A DNA stretch of 64,000 nt, from assembly GCA_034522075.1 (NCBI GenBank), contig JAXHLO010000003.1:1-64000 (forward strand), read 5' to 3'. The notes beneath the pieces were generated by a model. That model saw nothing but the letters and a program-made list of their open reading frames with translations. It made no database searches and was not told where the DNA came from. Below are positions 56,682-64,000 of the stretch, one piece after another (position 1 is the first letter of the stretch; each line of letters opens with the position of its first letter). A program made the translations under genes and the position numbers. Source of the DNA: UBA7803 sp034522075. GTDB lineage: Bacteria > Pseudomonadota > Gammaproteobacteria > Pseudomonadales > Azotimanducaceae.

Positions 56682-58173
56682 TCAGGCGGCCCGCGTGGTG
56701 CGCTCGATGAAGTCGTCGGCCAGGGAGAAGATCTCCGGTCTGCGCCGGGCGACCCGCGACAGATTGGCCACCATGGGCGCCAGGCGCTGGTTGGCTTTGA
56801 GCTTGTCTTCATGGCAGGCAACGAAGCGCCACAGCAGACCGTCCATGACGTCGCACCATTCGCCGCGTTTGAAGTCGCCCATCTTCATCACGTAGTTCGA
56901 GCCGCAGATGTATGGCTTGGTCGTGAAGATGCCGCCTTCACTGGTGAGGCCCATGCCGAACACGTTGGGCACCATGACCCAGTCGTAGGCGTCGACGAAC
57001 ATCTCCATGAACCAACGATACACTTCCTGCGGCTCGATGCCAGACAGGTTCATCAGGTTGGCGGCCAGCATCAGGCGCTCTATGTGGTGCGCCCAGCCCA
57101 GCTGCACCGTCTTGTCGATGACGTGATCCAGCGGTGTTATTCCTGTGGTGGCGTCGTACCAGGCCCGCGTCAGGCGCCGGTCGGCATTCCACAGGTTGCG
57201 TGTGGACAGCGGCTCATAATAGTGGTGATAGACGCCGCGGATGAACTCCCGCCAGCCGAGTATCTGGCGGACGAAGCCTTCCACGCTGTTGAGCGGTACG
57301 TTGTGCTCGGCGGCATGGAGCAGGGCGCGGTCGAGTACCTGCTGCGGCGTCAGCAGACCGACATTCAGCAGCGGCGACAGACCGCTGTGGTAGACGAACG
57401 GCGAGCGGCGGGTCAGCGCATCTTCGTAGGTGCCGAAGCTGGCGAAGCGGTTGGCCAGAAACGCATCCAGCCATTGCTCGGCCTGGTCGTGTGTGGTGGG
57501 AACCCAGACCCGCTCCAGAGCACCCGGATGGTCCGTGAAGCGCTGCTGCACCAGTGTAGTGACGGCACGCAGGTGAGGAGTGACGGCGGGATAGTCCGGA
57601 TCCTCCGGCTGCAGGTTGCGGGGCAGCTTGTGCCGGTTGTCCTGGTCGAAGCTCCAGCGTCCGCCCACCGGCGTACCGTCTGCGTTCATGAGTATGTCAT
57701 GGCGGCGCCGTTGCTCACGGTAGAATGGCAGCAGCTTTGGCGAGCCCTGGGCTTCCAGGTGTTCGGCGAAGTCGTCCAGCGTGTTCATGAACATGGGGGT
57801 ACGCAGTACCTTCAGCGTCAGGCCGTGGTCGTCGGCGTAGCGCGCCAGTTCGGCCGACAGGGCGGGACTCTCCAGCTCGAAGTGGTGCAATGTCTGCGGC
57901 ACGCCGGGCACACACGTCATCGAGGGCTTCGCGCCAGTTCAGCCCCTGCTCCAGCGCGAAGTAGTGCACGTCGAATCCGGCATCGCGCAGGCGGTCTGCG
58001 TGGCTGCGCATGGCGGCGAGAAGAAATGCCAGCTTCTGCCGATGATAGGTGTAGCGCCGGCACTGCGCCTCGTCCTCGACCATGACCACCGAAACCCGGC
58101 GGCGGCTGCCGAGATGCGACGGCTCGAAGAGCTGATTGCCGAAAATCATGAAGACGCTGTGTGACTGGCTCAT
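56682..58173 (-). CDS. Photolyase-like cryptochrome (DPRP/FeS-BCP group), frameshifted
   Basis: About 496 residues after one extra base near 57908-57925 is removed. The N-terminal part (VFMIFGNQLFEPSHL) is the DPRP alpha/beta domain, ending at LNWREALDD, and the second frame continues from VPGVPQTLHHFE. The C-terminal half is the FAD-binding helical domain (WLDAFLANRFASFGTYEDAL, EGFVRQILGWREFIRG, WFMEMFVDAYDWVMVPNVFG). In the region that carries the iron-sulfur cysteines of PhrB-type enzymes, only ICGSNY, GEWCDVM and VACHED are seen; the tight CxxC/ACPFN set is missing, so the cluster may be absent. Repairs UV damage or senses light. It lies 17 bases after the SDR gene in the operon headed by the MerR-type regulator region. 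Confidence 0.82.
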
Positions 58174-58190
58174 GGGTGTTCTCTTGTCTG

Positions 58191-58949
58191 TTACCAGGGC
58201 AGTTCGCGGCCGTCCCAGTTGAAGAAGGCGCCGTTGTCGTCCGGGCTCAGCCGGTCGATGACGTCCAGGATGTGTGCGGCGCTCTCTGCGGCGGGGCGTG
58301 CGGCGTGGCGGCGCAGGAACGGCGCACTGAGGGGTGTCGTGGTGGTGCCGGGGTGGATGGCCGCAACGATGGGGCCGAGCTGCTTGCCCCCGGCGGGCCG
58401 GTTGAGTTCGATGGCGGCGTTCCTCAGGCCCATGTTCAGTGCGGCCTTGCTCATGCGGTAGCTGTACCAGCCGCCAAGGCGGTTGTCGCCGATGCTGCCC
58501 ACCATCGCGGACAACGCGACTGCCACGGCCCGCTGATCGTGCCGCAGCAGATCGCTGAAGGCCGCGAGCACCTGCAGCGGCGCCAGGGCATTGACCGTCA
58601 TGACCTGGCGGAAGTTGTCGCCGTCGAGCTGCGACAGAGCCTTTTCCGGCCCCAGCCCCGGCTTCTCTTCACCGCCGTGCAGAATGCCCACGCAGATCGC
58701 CAGCAGGTGCACCCGAGTCACCTGACGGCGCACCGTGTCGGCGGCGTGTGCCAGCGATTCCGGCTCGGTGGGGTCGGCCTGTAACCAGGTCGGGTTGGCG
58801 CCGCCGGCTTTGTGTGGTTCGCGCGACAGGGCGAATACCCGGCAGCCGTTCCGCTGCTGCAGCGCCTGGACCAATGCAGTACCCAGACCGCCGCCGGCAC
58901 CGACCACTACGGCGTTCACAGTGCTGGGGGAGTTTGCTTGGTTCTGCAT
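58191..58949 (-). CDS. SDR-family oxidoreductase (CsgA-like)
   Basis: A 252-residue short-chain dehydrogenase. The cofactor motif is VVVGAGGGLGTAL (TGxxxGxG type), the active-site Ser/Tyr/Lys set is in LSAMVGSI and YSYRMSKAAL, and the final part is HPGTTTTPLSAPF. It resembles the CsgA-like SDRs that accompany photolyases and MerR-type regulators in light-induced clusters of gammaproteobacteria. The substrate is not known. The ATG at 58949 is supported by AAGAG upstream and family length; an in-frame start 42 bases further upstream lies inside the operator. First gene of the operon SDR - photolyase - epimerase. Confidence 0.85.
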   Translation of the reverse strand: MQNQANSPSTVNAVVVGAGGGLGTALVQALQQRNGCRVFALSREPHKAGGANPTWLQADPTEPESLAHAADTVRRQVTRVHLLAICVGILHGGEEKPGLGPEKALSQLDGDNFRQVMTVNALAPLQVLAAFSDLLRHDQRAVAVALSAMVGSIGDNRLGGWYSYRMSKAALNMGLRNAAIELNRPAGGKQLGPIVAAIHPGTTTTPLSAPFLRRHAARPAAESAAHILDVIDRLSPDDNGAFFNWDGRELPW

Positions 58950-58954
58950 CTGCT

Positions 58955-58993
58955 CTTTGTACACTATATGTATAGGACAAACAATATACAAAG
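58955..58993. promoter_or_regulatory. Putative operator/promoter of the light-stress operon
   Basis: A palindrome with perfect seven-base arms, CTTTGTA (58955-58961) and TACAAAG (58987-58993), 25 bases apart, in AT-rich sequence. Within it lies TTTGTCCTATAC (minus strand, 58981-58970), 21 bases before the SDR start. The same twelve bases occur 22 bases before the MerR-type gene (59943-59954). It is probably the binding site of that regulator, or a promoter overlapping it. Confidence 0.6.
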
Positions 58994-59003
58994 AAAGGCA
59001 TGC

Positions 59004-59921
59004 TCAGGGGTCGGCGGCGCTGTCGCTGGCGGCCAGGTCGAGAGCCCGTTCCACCAGCGTTCTGGCCTGAGCGACGATTTCATAAATTTCCCGGTGCCGC
59101 GGCGCATCAGCAGCCGACTCGGTTTCGCAGCTCAGGGAGTAGTCTTCGAATGCATTGAGCTCACGGATCAGATCCGCCAGATGGCGCGGGCACTCGCACT
59201 TCATCCGGTCGGCCCGGTTGCTCAGCCGGTTGAGCTGTGCCGGCGAATACTGTCTCGGTTGGGCGGCCGGCGCCGCGGTGTCAGTGAGCGGGGCGGGCGC
59301 AGCGGCCGGGGCCAGCAGATCGCGCGGCTGCAGGGGCGCTTTGACGGCCTCGATGCCCATGGCGCCGAGCTGATCCAGCACATTCTGGTAGGAAAAGCGG
59401 TAGACCAGCAGCATGCGGCTCGACGGAGCGGGGCGCCGCAGCCGTACCAGTTCGGCCAGATCCGAAGGCAGCACAGTCGGACGATCTGCAATAATCAGAT
59501 CGGCGTGGTGTTCCGCCAGCCAGGTCTGGGCTGCCGCGCTGTCCGCCACACGATGCAGCGCGCCCGCAGGATGTTCCTTCAGCGTGTCTACCAGGGCGCT
59601 GTCCGGGGTGGCGATCAGCAGGATGTTGGAGGGGCCTGGCGAGACTTCTGCCGGTGTCGGCGATGGGCTGGCAAGGCGCGCTTTGAGTTTTGCCGCCGAC
59701 AGATTGGCCACGCTGGAGATGGTGTGGCCGCTGTCTACCAGGGCGCGGATGAGAGCCAGGCGGTCGATGTCGTTGCGGCTGTACAGGCGACGGTTGCTGG
59801 CGTCGCGGCTGGGGTTCACCGCCTGGTAGCGCCGCTCCCAGATGCGGATCTTTTCCCGCGAAACGCCGGACAGCCGCGCGGCGGCACCGATGTTGTAACG
59901 GGATCTGTCGGACGTGGCCAT
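59004..59921 (-). CDS. MerR-family regulator (LitR/CarH-like, without an evident B12 domain)
   Basis: A 305-residue regulator. The winged-helix domain (residues 8-75) has the MerR pattern NIGAAARLSGVSREKIRIWE and RRLYSRNDIDRL. The C-terminal half is Ala/Pro-rich, with a Rossmann-like core (NILLIATPDSALVDTLK, DLIIADRPTVLPSDLAELV) like that of LitR/CarH proteins. The cobalamin-binding DxHxxG is not visible, so the sensor may differ. Such regulators control photolyase and SDR genes in response to light; the adjacent operon has exactly that content. The ATG at 59921 has GGAG at good spacing; one at 59933 is the alternative. Confidence 0.8.
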   Translation of the reverse strand: MATSDRSRYNIGAAARLSGVSREKIRIWERRYQAVNPSRDASNRRLYSRNDIDRLALIRALVDSGHTISSVANLSAAKLKARLASPSPTPAEVSPGPSNILLIATPDSALVDTLKEHPAGALHRVADSAAAQTWLAEHHADLIIADRPTVLPSDLAELVRLRRPAPSSRMLLVYRFSYQNVLDQLGAMGIEAVKAPLQPRDLLAPAAAPAPLTDTAAPAAQPRQYSPAQLNRLSNRADRMKCECPRHLADLIRELNAFEDYSLSCETESAADAPRHREIYEIVAQARTLVERALDLAASDSAADP

Positions 59922-59942
59922 GCCGGTCTCCATATAGATATC

Positions 59943-59954
59943 GTATAGGACAAA
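59943..59954. promoter_or_regulatory. Second copy of the shared motif upstream of the MerR gene
   Basis: TTTGTCCTATAC (minus strand), identical to the core in the SDR operator and at nearly the same distance from the start codon (22 bases). Probably autoregulation by the MerR-type protein. It lies in the 119-base gap shared with the divergent tesB. Confidence 0.55.
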
Positions 59955-60052
59955 TATTCTACAGAGTCGGGCGCCCGGGCAAGCCGGGCGTCGCGCCGGT
60001 TGCAGGCTTCTTGTAGGATGCGCGTTCGCTTTTTCCCGACCCCCGGACCTTC

Positions 60053-60886
60053 ATGCCGCAGTCACCGTCATCCGCCAGGCTTCAGGAACTGGTTGGCCTG
60101 CTCGATCTGGAACGTATCGAGCTGAACCTGTTCCGGGCCTTCCATCCCGAAGGCCGGCGCTCACGCCTGTATGGCGGGCAGATCATGGCCCAGGCCCTGA
60201 AAGCCGCCATTTGCACGGTGGAAGCCGACCGCATGCCGCACTCGCTGCACGGCTATTTTCTGCGCGCCGGCGACCCGGCAGTACCGGCCCTCATCGACGT
60301 GGAGCGCCTGCGCGACGGCCGCTCGTTTACCACCCGGCGGGTGGTGGTGGTGCAGCATGGCCAGGCCATCTTCAATATGGACGTGTCGTTTCAGGTGGCG
60401 GAAGACGGGCTCGAGCATCAGATCGACATGCCCGATCTGACGCCGCCGCCGAGCCGCAAGATTCCGCGGGAGCTGCGCGAAGCGCCGTTCATCGCCTGGC
60501 GCCATGAGCACAAGATTCTCAAAGAGGACGAACCCTACCCGCCGCAGCAACATGTCTGGTTCCGGGCCAGCGGCGCCCTGGCCGACGATCCGGTGCTGCA
60601 TACCTGCCTGCTGGTTTACGAATCCGACAATGCGCTGCTGTCCACGGGCCGGCTGCCCCACCGCGGCTCGTTCGTGCGATCGCGTATGCAGATGGCGAGC
60701 CTGGATCACGCCATGTGGTTCCATCAGCCGGCACTGAGCGCCTGGCGTGCGGACGAGTGGCTGCTGTACGTGCTCGACAGCCCGTCGGCGTCGGCCGCCC
60801 GCGGCTACAACCGGGGGTCGATCTTCACCGAGCAGGGCCGCCTGGTGGCCAGCGTCATGCAGGAAGGCCTGATGCGTCAGCGTTGA
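60053..60886 (+). CDS. tesB: Acyl-CoA thioesterase II
   Basis: A 277-residue double-hotdog thioesterase of normal family length, which hydrolyses medium- and long-chain acyl-CoA to fatty acid and CoA. Typical stretches are LYGGQIMAQALKAAICTV, HSLHGYFLRAGDP, VVVVQHGQAIFNMDVSFQ and, in the second hotdog, LPHRGSFVRSRMQMASLDHAMWFHQ, which holds the catalytic Asp (LDHAMWFH). The C-terminal RGYNRGSIFTEQGRLVASVMQEGL is the family end. It is divergent from the MerR gene and followed directly by a REP element. The last 32 bases overlap the extended end of the convergent ygiQ. Confidence 0.95.
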   Translation: MPQSPSSARLQELVGLLDLERIELNLFRAFHPEGRRSRLYGGQIMAQALKAAICTVEADRMPHSLHGYFLRAGDPAVPALIDVERLRDGRSFTTRRVVVVQHGQAIFNMDVSFQVAEDGLEHQIDMPDLTPPPSRKIPRELREAPFIAWRHEHKILKEDEPYPPQQHVWFRASGALADDPVLHTCLLVYESDNALLSTGRLPHRGSFVRSRMQMASLDHAMWFHQPALSAWRADEWLLYVLDSPSASAARGYNRGSIFTEQGRLVASVMQEGLMRQR

Positions 60887-63275
60887 CTGTTGGAGCGGCC
60901 TCCAGGCCGCGATTTCCTCGAAGGTGCAGTCGCGGCCTGGAGGCCGCTCCACAAGGCAGCCGAACTACGTTGGCCGCTCCCCCACTTCCATCGCTCCCTC
61001 CATCTGAAAAGTCCGCCCCCTCTACCCGCGTCTGCTGGGTTCTGAAACGCTGGGGCGGCCTCTTCTTACCCTTGCGCCGCTGCCCCTCCGGGGCATTGCC
61101 GGTACCGGCGGGCTGGTAGCGCGGCACCAGGTGACGCTTGCCGTTGCCGATGAGATCGGCGCGCCCCATGTCGGCCAGAGCCTGGCGCAGCAACGGCCAG
61201 TTGTTGGCGTCGTGATAGCGCAGGAAGGCCTTGTGCAGGCGGCGCTTCTTCAGACCTTTGGGAACCACCACGGCCTCGCCGTCACGGCTCACTTTGCGCA
61301 GTGGGTTGGTGCCGCTGTGGTACATGGCCGTGGCGGTGGCCATGGGAGACGGCAGGAACGCCTGCACCTGATCGGCGCGGAAGCCGTTGGCTTTCAGCCA
61401 CAGGGCGAGTTCCAGCATGTCCTCGTCGGTGGTCCCGGGATGGGCAGCGATGAAATAGGGGATGAGGTACTGCTCCTTGCCCGCTTCCCGGGAATAGCGG
61501 TCGAACAGCTCCTTGAACCGGTAATAGGAATCCATGCCGGGTTTCATCATCTTCGACAGCGGACCCTCCGACAGGGCCTCCGGCGCGATCTTGAGATATC
61601 CGCCGGTATGATGCGCCGCCAGTTCGCGCACGTATTCGGGTGATTCCACGGCCAGGTCGTAACGCACACCGGAGGCGATGAGCACCTTCTTCACGCCCGG
61701 CAGTTCGCGCGCCTTGCGGTACAAAGAGACCAGCGGCGAATGATCGGTATTCAGATTGGGGCAGACACCCGGATACACGCACGACGGCCGCCGGCAGGCC
61801 GCCTCGATTTCCCGGCTCTTGCAGGCCAGACGATACATGTTGGCCGTGGGGCCGCCGAGATCGGAAATGACGCCGGTGAAGCCGGGGACCGTGTCGCGGA
61901 TGGTCTCGATCTCGCGCAGCACCGACGCTTCGGACCGGTTCTGAATGATCCGGCCCTCGTGCTCCGTGATGGAACAGAAGGTGCAGCCGCCGAAGCAGCC
62001 GCGCTGAATGGCCACCGAGAAACGGATCATCTCGTAGGCGGGAATCTTCGCATCGCCGTAGTGCGGGTGCGGGCGCCGGGTATAGGGCAGCTCGTAGAGG
62101 GAATCCATTTCCGGCGTGGTCAGCGGAATGGGCGGCGGGTTCAGCCACAGATCCTTGTCGCCATGGCGCTGCACCAGGGCCCGGGCGTTGCCCGGGTTCG
62201 ACTCCGTGTGCAGGATCCGCGAGGCGTGCGCATAGAGCACCGGATCGGCGCGCACCTGCTCGTAAGCCGGCATGCGGATGACGCTGCGGGCACGGTCGGC
62301 GGATTTCACATGGCCGACGAAGCGTACGGTCGAACAAGGTTCGACTTGGCGCTCGCATGGCGAGCGTACTACTTCGGTCTGTCCCGGTGTGGGAGCGGCC
62401 TCCAGGCCGCGATCTGGCACAGACGAAGATCGCGACCTGGAGGTCGCTCCTACTCCTGAATCTCCCTGCCCCGGCTCCATAGCATAGGGGTCCGGGTGGG
62501 GGTCGATGCGGCCCGGTTTGTCCAGGTGGGTGGAGTCCACCTCGATCCAGCCCTCGGGCAGGCGGTCGCGCAGAAACGCCGTGCCGCGTACGTCGGTGAT
62601 GCTGGAAACCTCTTCGCCGGCGGCGATGCGCTGCGCCAACTCCGCCAGAGCCCGCTCGGCATTGCCGTACAGGAGTAGATCCGCCCGGGCATCGAGCAGC
62701 ACGGAGCGCCTGACCTTTTCCTGCCAGTAGTCGAAATGGGCGATGCGCCGCAGGCTGGCCTCGATGCCGCCGATGATCAGCGGCACGTCCTTGAATGCTT
62801 CGCGCACGCGCTGGGCGTAGACGATGACGCTGCGGTCCGGCCGTTTGCCGCCTTCACCATGGGGCGTGTAGGCGTCGTCATGGCGCACCCGCCGGTCCGC
62901 CGTGTAGCGGTTGACCATGGAATCCATGTTGCCGGCGGTGACGCCGAAGAACAGCGCCGGCTCGCCGAGTGCGGCGAAATCCGCCGTGCTGCGCCAGTCG
63001 GGCTGGGCAATGATGCCGACACGGAAGCCCTGGGCTTCGAGAAAGCGGCCGACGATGGCCATGCCGAAGCTGGGATGGTCCACATAGGCGTCGCCGGTGA
63101 CCAGAATGATGTCGCATTGGTCCCAGCCGAGCAGATCCATCTCTGCACGGCTCATGGGCAGCACCGGCGCCGGCGTGAGCTTGTGCGCCCAGTACTTGGG
63201 GTATTTGCGCACGTCGCGCGGCGCTGCGGGCGTACCGGCGGCGGCGTTGCGACTCTTTTCCCTGGCCTGTGGCAC
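60855..63275 (-). CDS. ygiQ: YgiQ-family radical SAM protein with REP-derived insert and extended end
   Basis: A 806-residue protein. The N-terminal region (CDIILVTGDAYVDHPSFGMA, GFRVGIIAQPDW) and the radical SAM core with the [4Fe-4S] site CFGGCTFC (in QRGCFGGCTFCSITEHEGR) are typical of YgiQ, whose reaction is unknown. REP DNA interrupts it twice. At 62390-62454 an in-frame copy encodes VGATSRSRSSSVPDRGLEA between the NPYAME-like segment and the RSVIRMPAYEQV segment. At the C-terminus, after RVEGADFSDGGSDGSG, the frame runs through the element at 60889-60953 (GAASRPRLHLRGNRGLEA) into tesB. The GTG at 63275 is the apparent start. The added 70 or so residues are probably neutral loops and a tail. 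Confidence 0.9.
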   Translation of the reverse strand: MPQAREKSRNAAAGTPAAPRDVRKYPKYWAHKLTPAPVLPMSRAEMDLLGWDQCDIILVTGDAYVDHPSFGMAIVGRFLEAQGFRVGIIAQPDWRSTADFAALGEPALFFGVTAGNMDSMVNRYTADRRVRHDDAYTPHGEGGKRPDRSVIVYAQRVREAFKDVPLIIGGIEASLRRIAHFDYWQEKVRRSVLLDARADLLLYGNAERALAELAQRIAAGEEVSSITDVRGTAFLRDRLPEGWIEVDSTHLDKPGRIDPHPDPYAMEPGQGDSGVGATSRSRSSSVPDRGLEAAPTPGQTEVVRSPCERQVEPCSTVRFVGHVKSADRARSVIRMPAYEQVRADPVLYAHASRILHTESNPGNARALVQRHGDKDLWLNPPPIPLTTPEMDSLYELPYTRRPHPHYGDAKIPAYEMIRFSVAIQRGCFGGCTFCSITEHEGRIIQNRSEASVLREIETIRDTVPGFTGVISDLGGPTANMYRLACKSREIEAACRRPSCVYPGVCPNLNTDHSPLVSLYRKARELPGVKKVLIASGVRYDLAVESPEYVRELAAHHTGGYLKIAPEALSEGPLSKMMKPGMDSYYRFKELFDRYSREAGKEQYLIPYFIAAHPGTTDEDMLELALWLKANGFRADQVQAFLPSPMATATAMYHSGTNPLRKVSRDGEAVVVPKGLKKRRLHKAFLRYHDANNWPLLRQALADMGRADLIGNGKRHLVPRYQPAGTGNAPEGQRRKGKKRPPQRFRTQQTRVEGADFSDGGSDGSGGAANVVRLPCGAASRPRLHLRGNRGLEAAPTVNADASGLPA
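60889..60953. repeat. REP-like palindromic pair after tesB
   Basis: 65 bp, GTTGGAGCGGCCTCCAGGCC to GGCCTGGAGGCCGCTCCACAA. It begins three bases past the tesB stop. It is the same length as the copy at 62390-62454, and both have the CGGCCTCCAGGCCGCG core. The minus-strand ygiQ frame is read through it without a stop. Confidence 0.88.
62390..62454. repeat. REP-like palindromic pair inside ygiQ
   Basis: 65 bp, GTGGGAGCGGCCTCCAGG to GGAGGTCGCTCCTAC. On the minus strand it starts on a codon (GTA GGA GCG) and keeps the ygiQ frame open. A second hairpin, GGCGCTCGCATGGCGAGCG (about 62349-62367), lies beside it and resembles the segment nested in the 21665-21809 copy. Confidence 0.88.
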
Positions 63276-63321
63276 GGCGGCGGCTTAACCTGACTGTGAA
63301 TTTATGATGCGGAGTAGACTC

Positions 63322-63747
63322 ATGGCCATCGCCCCCACTTCCCGGCAGCTCACGGCCCTGGCCGAGCGGGCTCCTGACGGCAAGCTGTACATGCTCAACC
63401 TGTTGAAATTCAAGGAGCGGGCCGAATATGCCGACGGCCGGGACAGCGATCTCACGGGCGCCGAAGCCTATGCCCGGTACGCGGAAGGCGTGGGCGCGAT
63501 CATACGCGAGTTGGGCGGGCGCGGCATCTGGACCGGGCATACCAACGTCCAGGTGATCGGCGACGGCGACGTGGCCTGGGACATGGTGGCCATCGTCGAA
63601 TATCCGTCCTTACAGGCCTTCCGCGACATGACCGCCAGCGAGGCTTATCAGGACGTGCACGTCCACCGCGAGGCCGGCCTGGACCACCAACTGCTCATCA
63701 ACTGCCTGTCCGCGGATCAGGCGCGGGCTCTGGCGGGGTCATCATGA
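63322..63747 (+). CDS. DUF1330 family protein
   Basis: A 141-residue protein of the ferredoxin-like DUF1330 type. It has the family start KLYMLNLLKFKERAEYADG and strand motifs WTGHTNVQVIGDGDVAWDMVAIVEYPS, then MTASEAYQDVHVHREAGL. The fold is that of EthD/antibiotic monooxygenase proteins; the reaction is not known. GGAG lies seven bases before the ATG at 63322, so an upstream in-frame ATG at 63304 was not chosen. The last base of the stop overlaps the next gene by ATGA, and the two are co-transcribed. Confidence 0.83.
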   Translation: MAIAPTSRQLTALAERAPDGKLYMLNLLKFKERAEYADGRDSDLTGAEAYARYAEGVGAIIRELGGRGIWTGHTNVQVIGDGDVAWDMVAIVEYPSLQAFRDMTASEAYQDVHVHREAGLDHQLLINCLSADQARALAGSS

Positions 63748-64000
63748 GGCGGCAAATCTGGACAGCACTGGGCCCCCTGATGCTGTGCGCCGTACTGGCC
63801 GGCTGCGCAGCGCAGCCCTCGGTGGATGCGGCGTTGATCGGTATAGCCCCGGAGTCCTCCACCCTGCTCGAGCAACGCCTGCGGCTGGATTTCCGGCTGA
63901 GGAATTTCGGCGAACGGGCGCTCAGTGCCACGGGTCTGGAAGTCAACCTGGACGTCAACGGCCGGCAACTGGCGCGCGGCGTGCAGAGTGATGGTTTCCG
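63744..64000 (+). CDS. LEA14-like lipoprotein (3' end outside the window)
   Basis: The first 85 codons are in the window. The signal peptide ends in a lipobox (LMLCAVLAGCAAQ), so it is a lipoprotein. The start of an LEA type 2 (WHy-like) beta sandwich follows (STLLEQRLRLDFRLRNFGER and LEVNLDVNGRQLARG), in which a pair of strands binds or stabilises partner proteins under stress. It overlaps the preceding stop by ATGA. Function is inferred from the fold only; the rest is not visible. Confidence 0.75.
   Translation, partial: MRRQIWTALGPLMLCAVLAGCAAQPSVDAALIGIAPESSTLLEQRLRLDFRLRNFGERALSATGLEVNLDVNGRQLARGVQSDGF

Overview
The window is GC-rich, gene-dense DNA with short intergenic gaps and many ATGA stop/start overlaps. 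The gene content (TesB, YgiQ, the DUF2868/DUF3482 pair, type I sulfide:quinone oxidoreductase, RND pumps, GTAGGAGCG-type REP palindromes) fits a gammaproteobacterium, perhaps a sulfur-oxidising or sediment lineage. No rRNA, tRNA, CRISPR array, phage or transposase gene was found, so genus cannot be assigned.

Layout. 1-2465: a two-subunit molybdenum hydroxylase of the isoquinoline 1-oxidoreductase type, large subunit cut by the window edge. 2636-4408: a hemolysin III protein and a class I aldolase. 4462-11305: a sulfide/persulfide module. A SqrR/BigR-like repressor is divergent from sulfide:quinone oxidoreductase; a YgaP-like membrane protein, an adaptor and an RND pump lie behind the repressor, and a small c-type heme lipoprotein lies behind sqr. 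11320-15585: a second RND pump with its adaptor. 15728-24094: a frameshifted VOC protein with an Hsp20 remnant, a glutamine-synthetase-like ligase, a glutamate-synthase-like protein, an amidohydrolase, an alpha/beta hydrolase and two kappa-class thiol isomerase paralogues. 24173-31336: an MFS transporter, DUF2868, DUF3482 GTPase, an acetyltransferase and a DUF5916 outer-membrane protein. 31350-39684: a Tat-type amidohydrolase, a membrane Ser/Thr kinase, a hydrolase lipoprotein, a secreted caspase-like protease and a Calx-beta autotransporter.

The most striking region is 39713-55652, nine minus-strand genes nearly all overlapping by a few bases. In transcription order they encode a cytoplasmic flavin / cyclic-nucleotide-domain / four-[4Fe-4S] oxidoreductase, a membrane protein with two His-X13-His pairs typical of diheme cytochrome b, an FHA-like domain joined through one membrane helix to a decaheme domain, a two-domain HbpS/GlcG-like lipoprotein, an outer-membrane barrel, a decaheme/LVIVD-propeller protein, a pentaheme cytochrome, a PP2C phosphatase and a double-FHA membrane protein. 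Together they look like a trans-envelope electron conduit with phospho-Ser/Thr signalling parts built into the operon. It lies directly behind an apparent light-stress operon (MerR regulator, SDR, photolyase-like protein, TIGR01777 protein; 55544-59921).

Two window-wide features matter. First, a family of REP-like palindromes appears six or seven times. In at least three genes it has been read into the protein (hemolysin III, YgiQ, the decaheme signal peptide), always in the same reading phase, and elsewhere it supplies a stop codon. Second, five genes are broken by a frameshift, and each fits one extra base, which points either to a systematic sequence error or to recent decay. Window end: TesB, YgiQ, a DUF1330 protein and the start of a LEA14-like lipoprotein.
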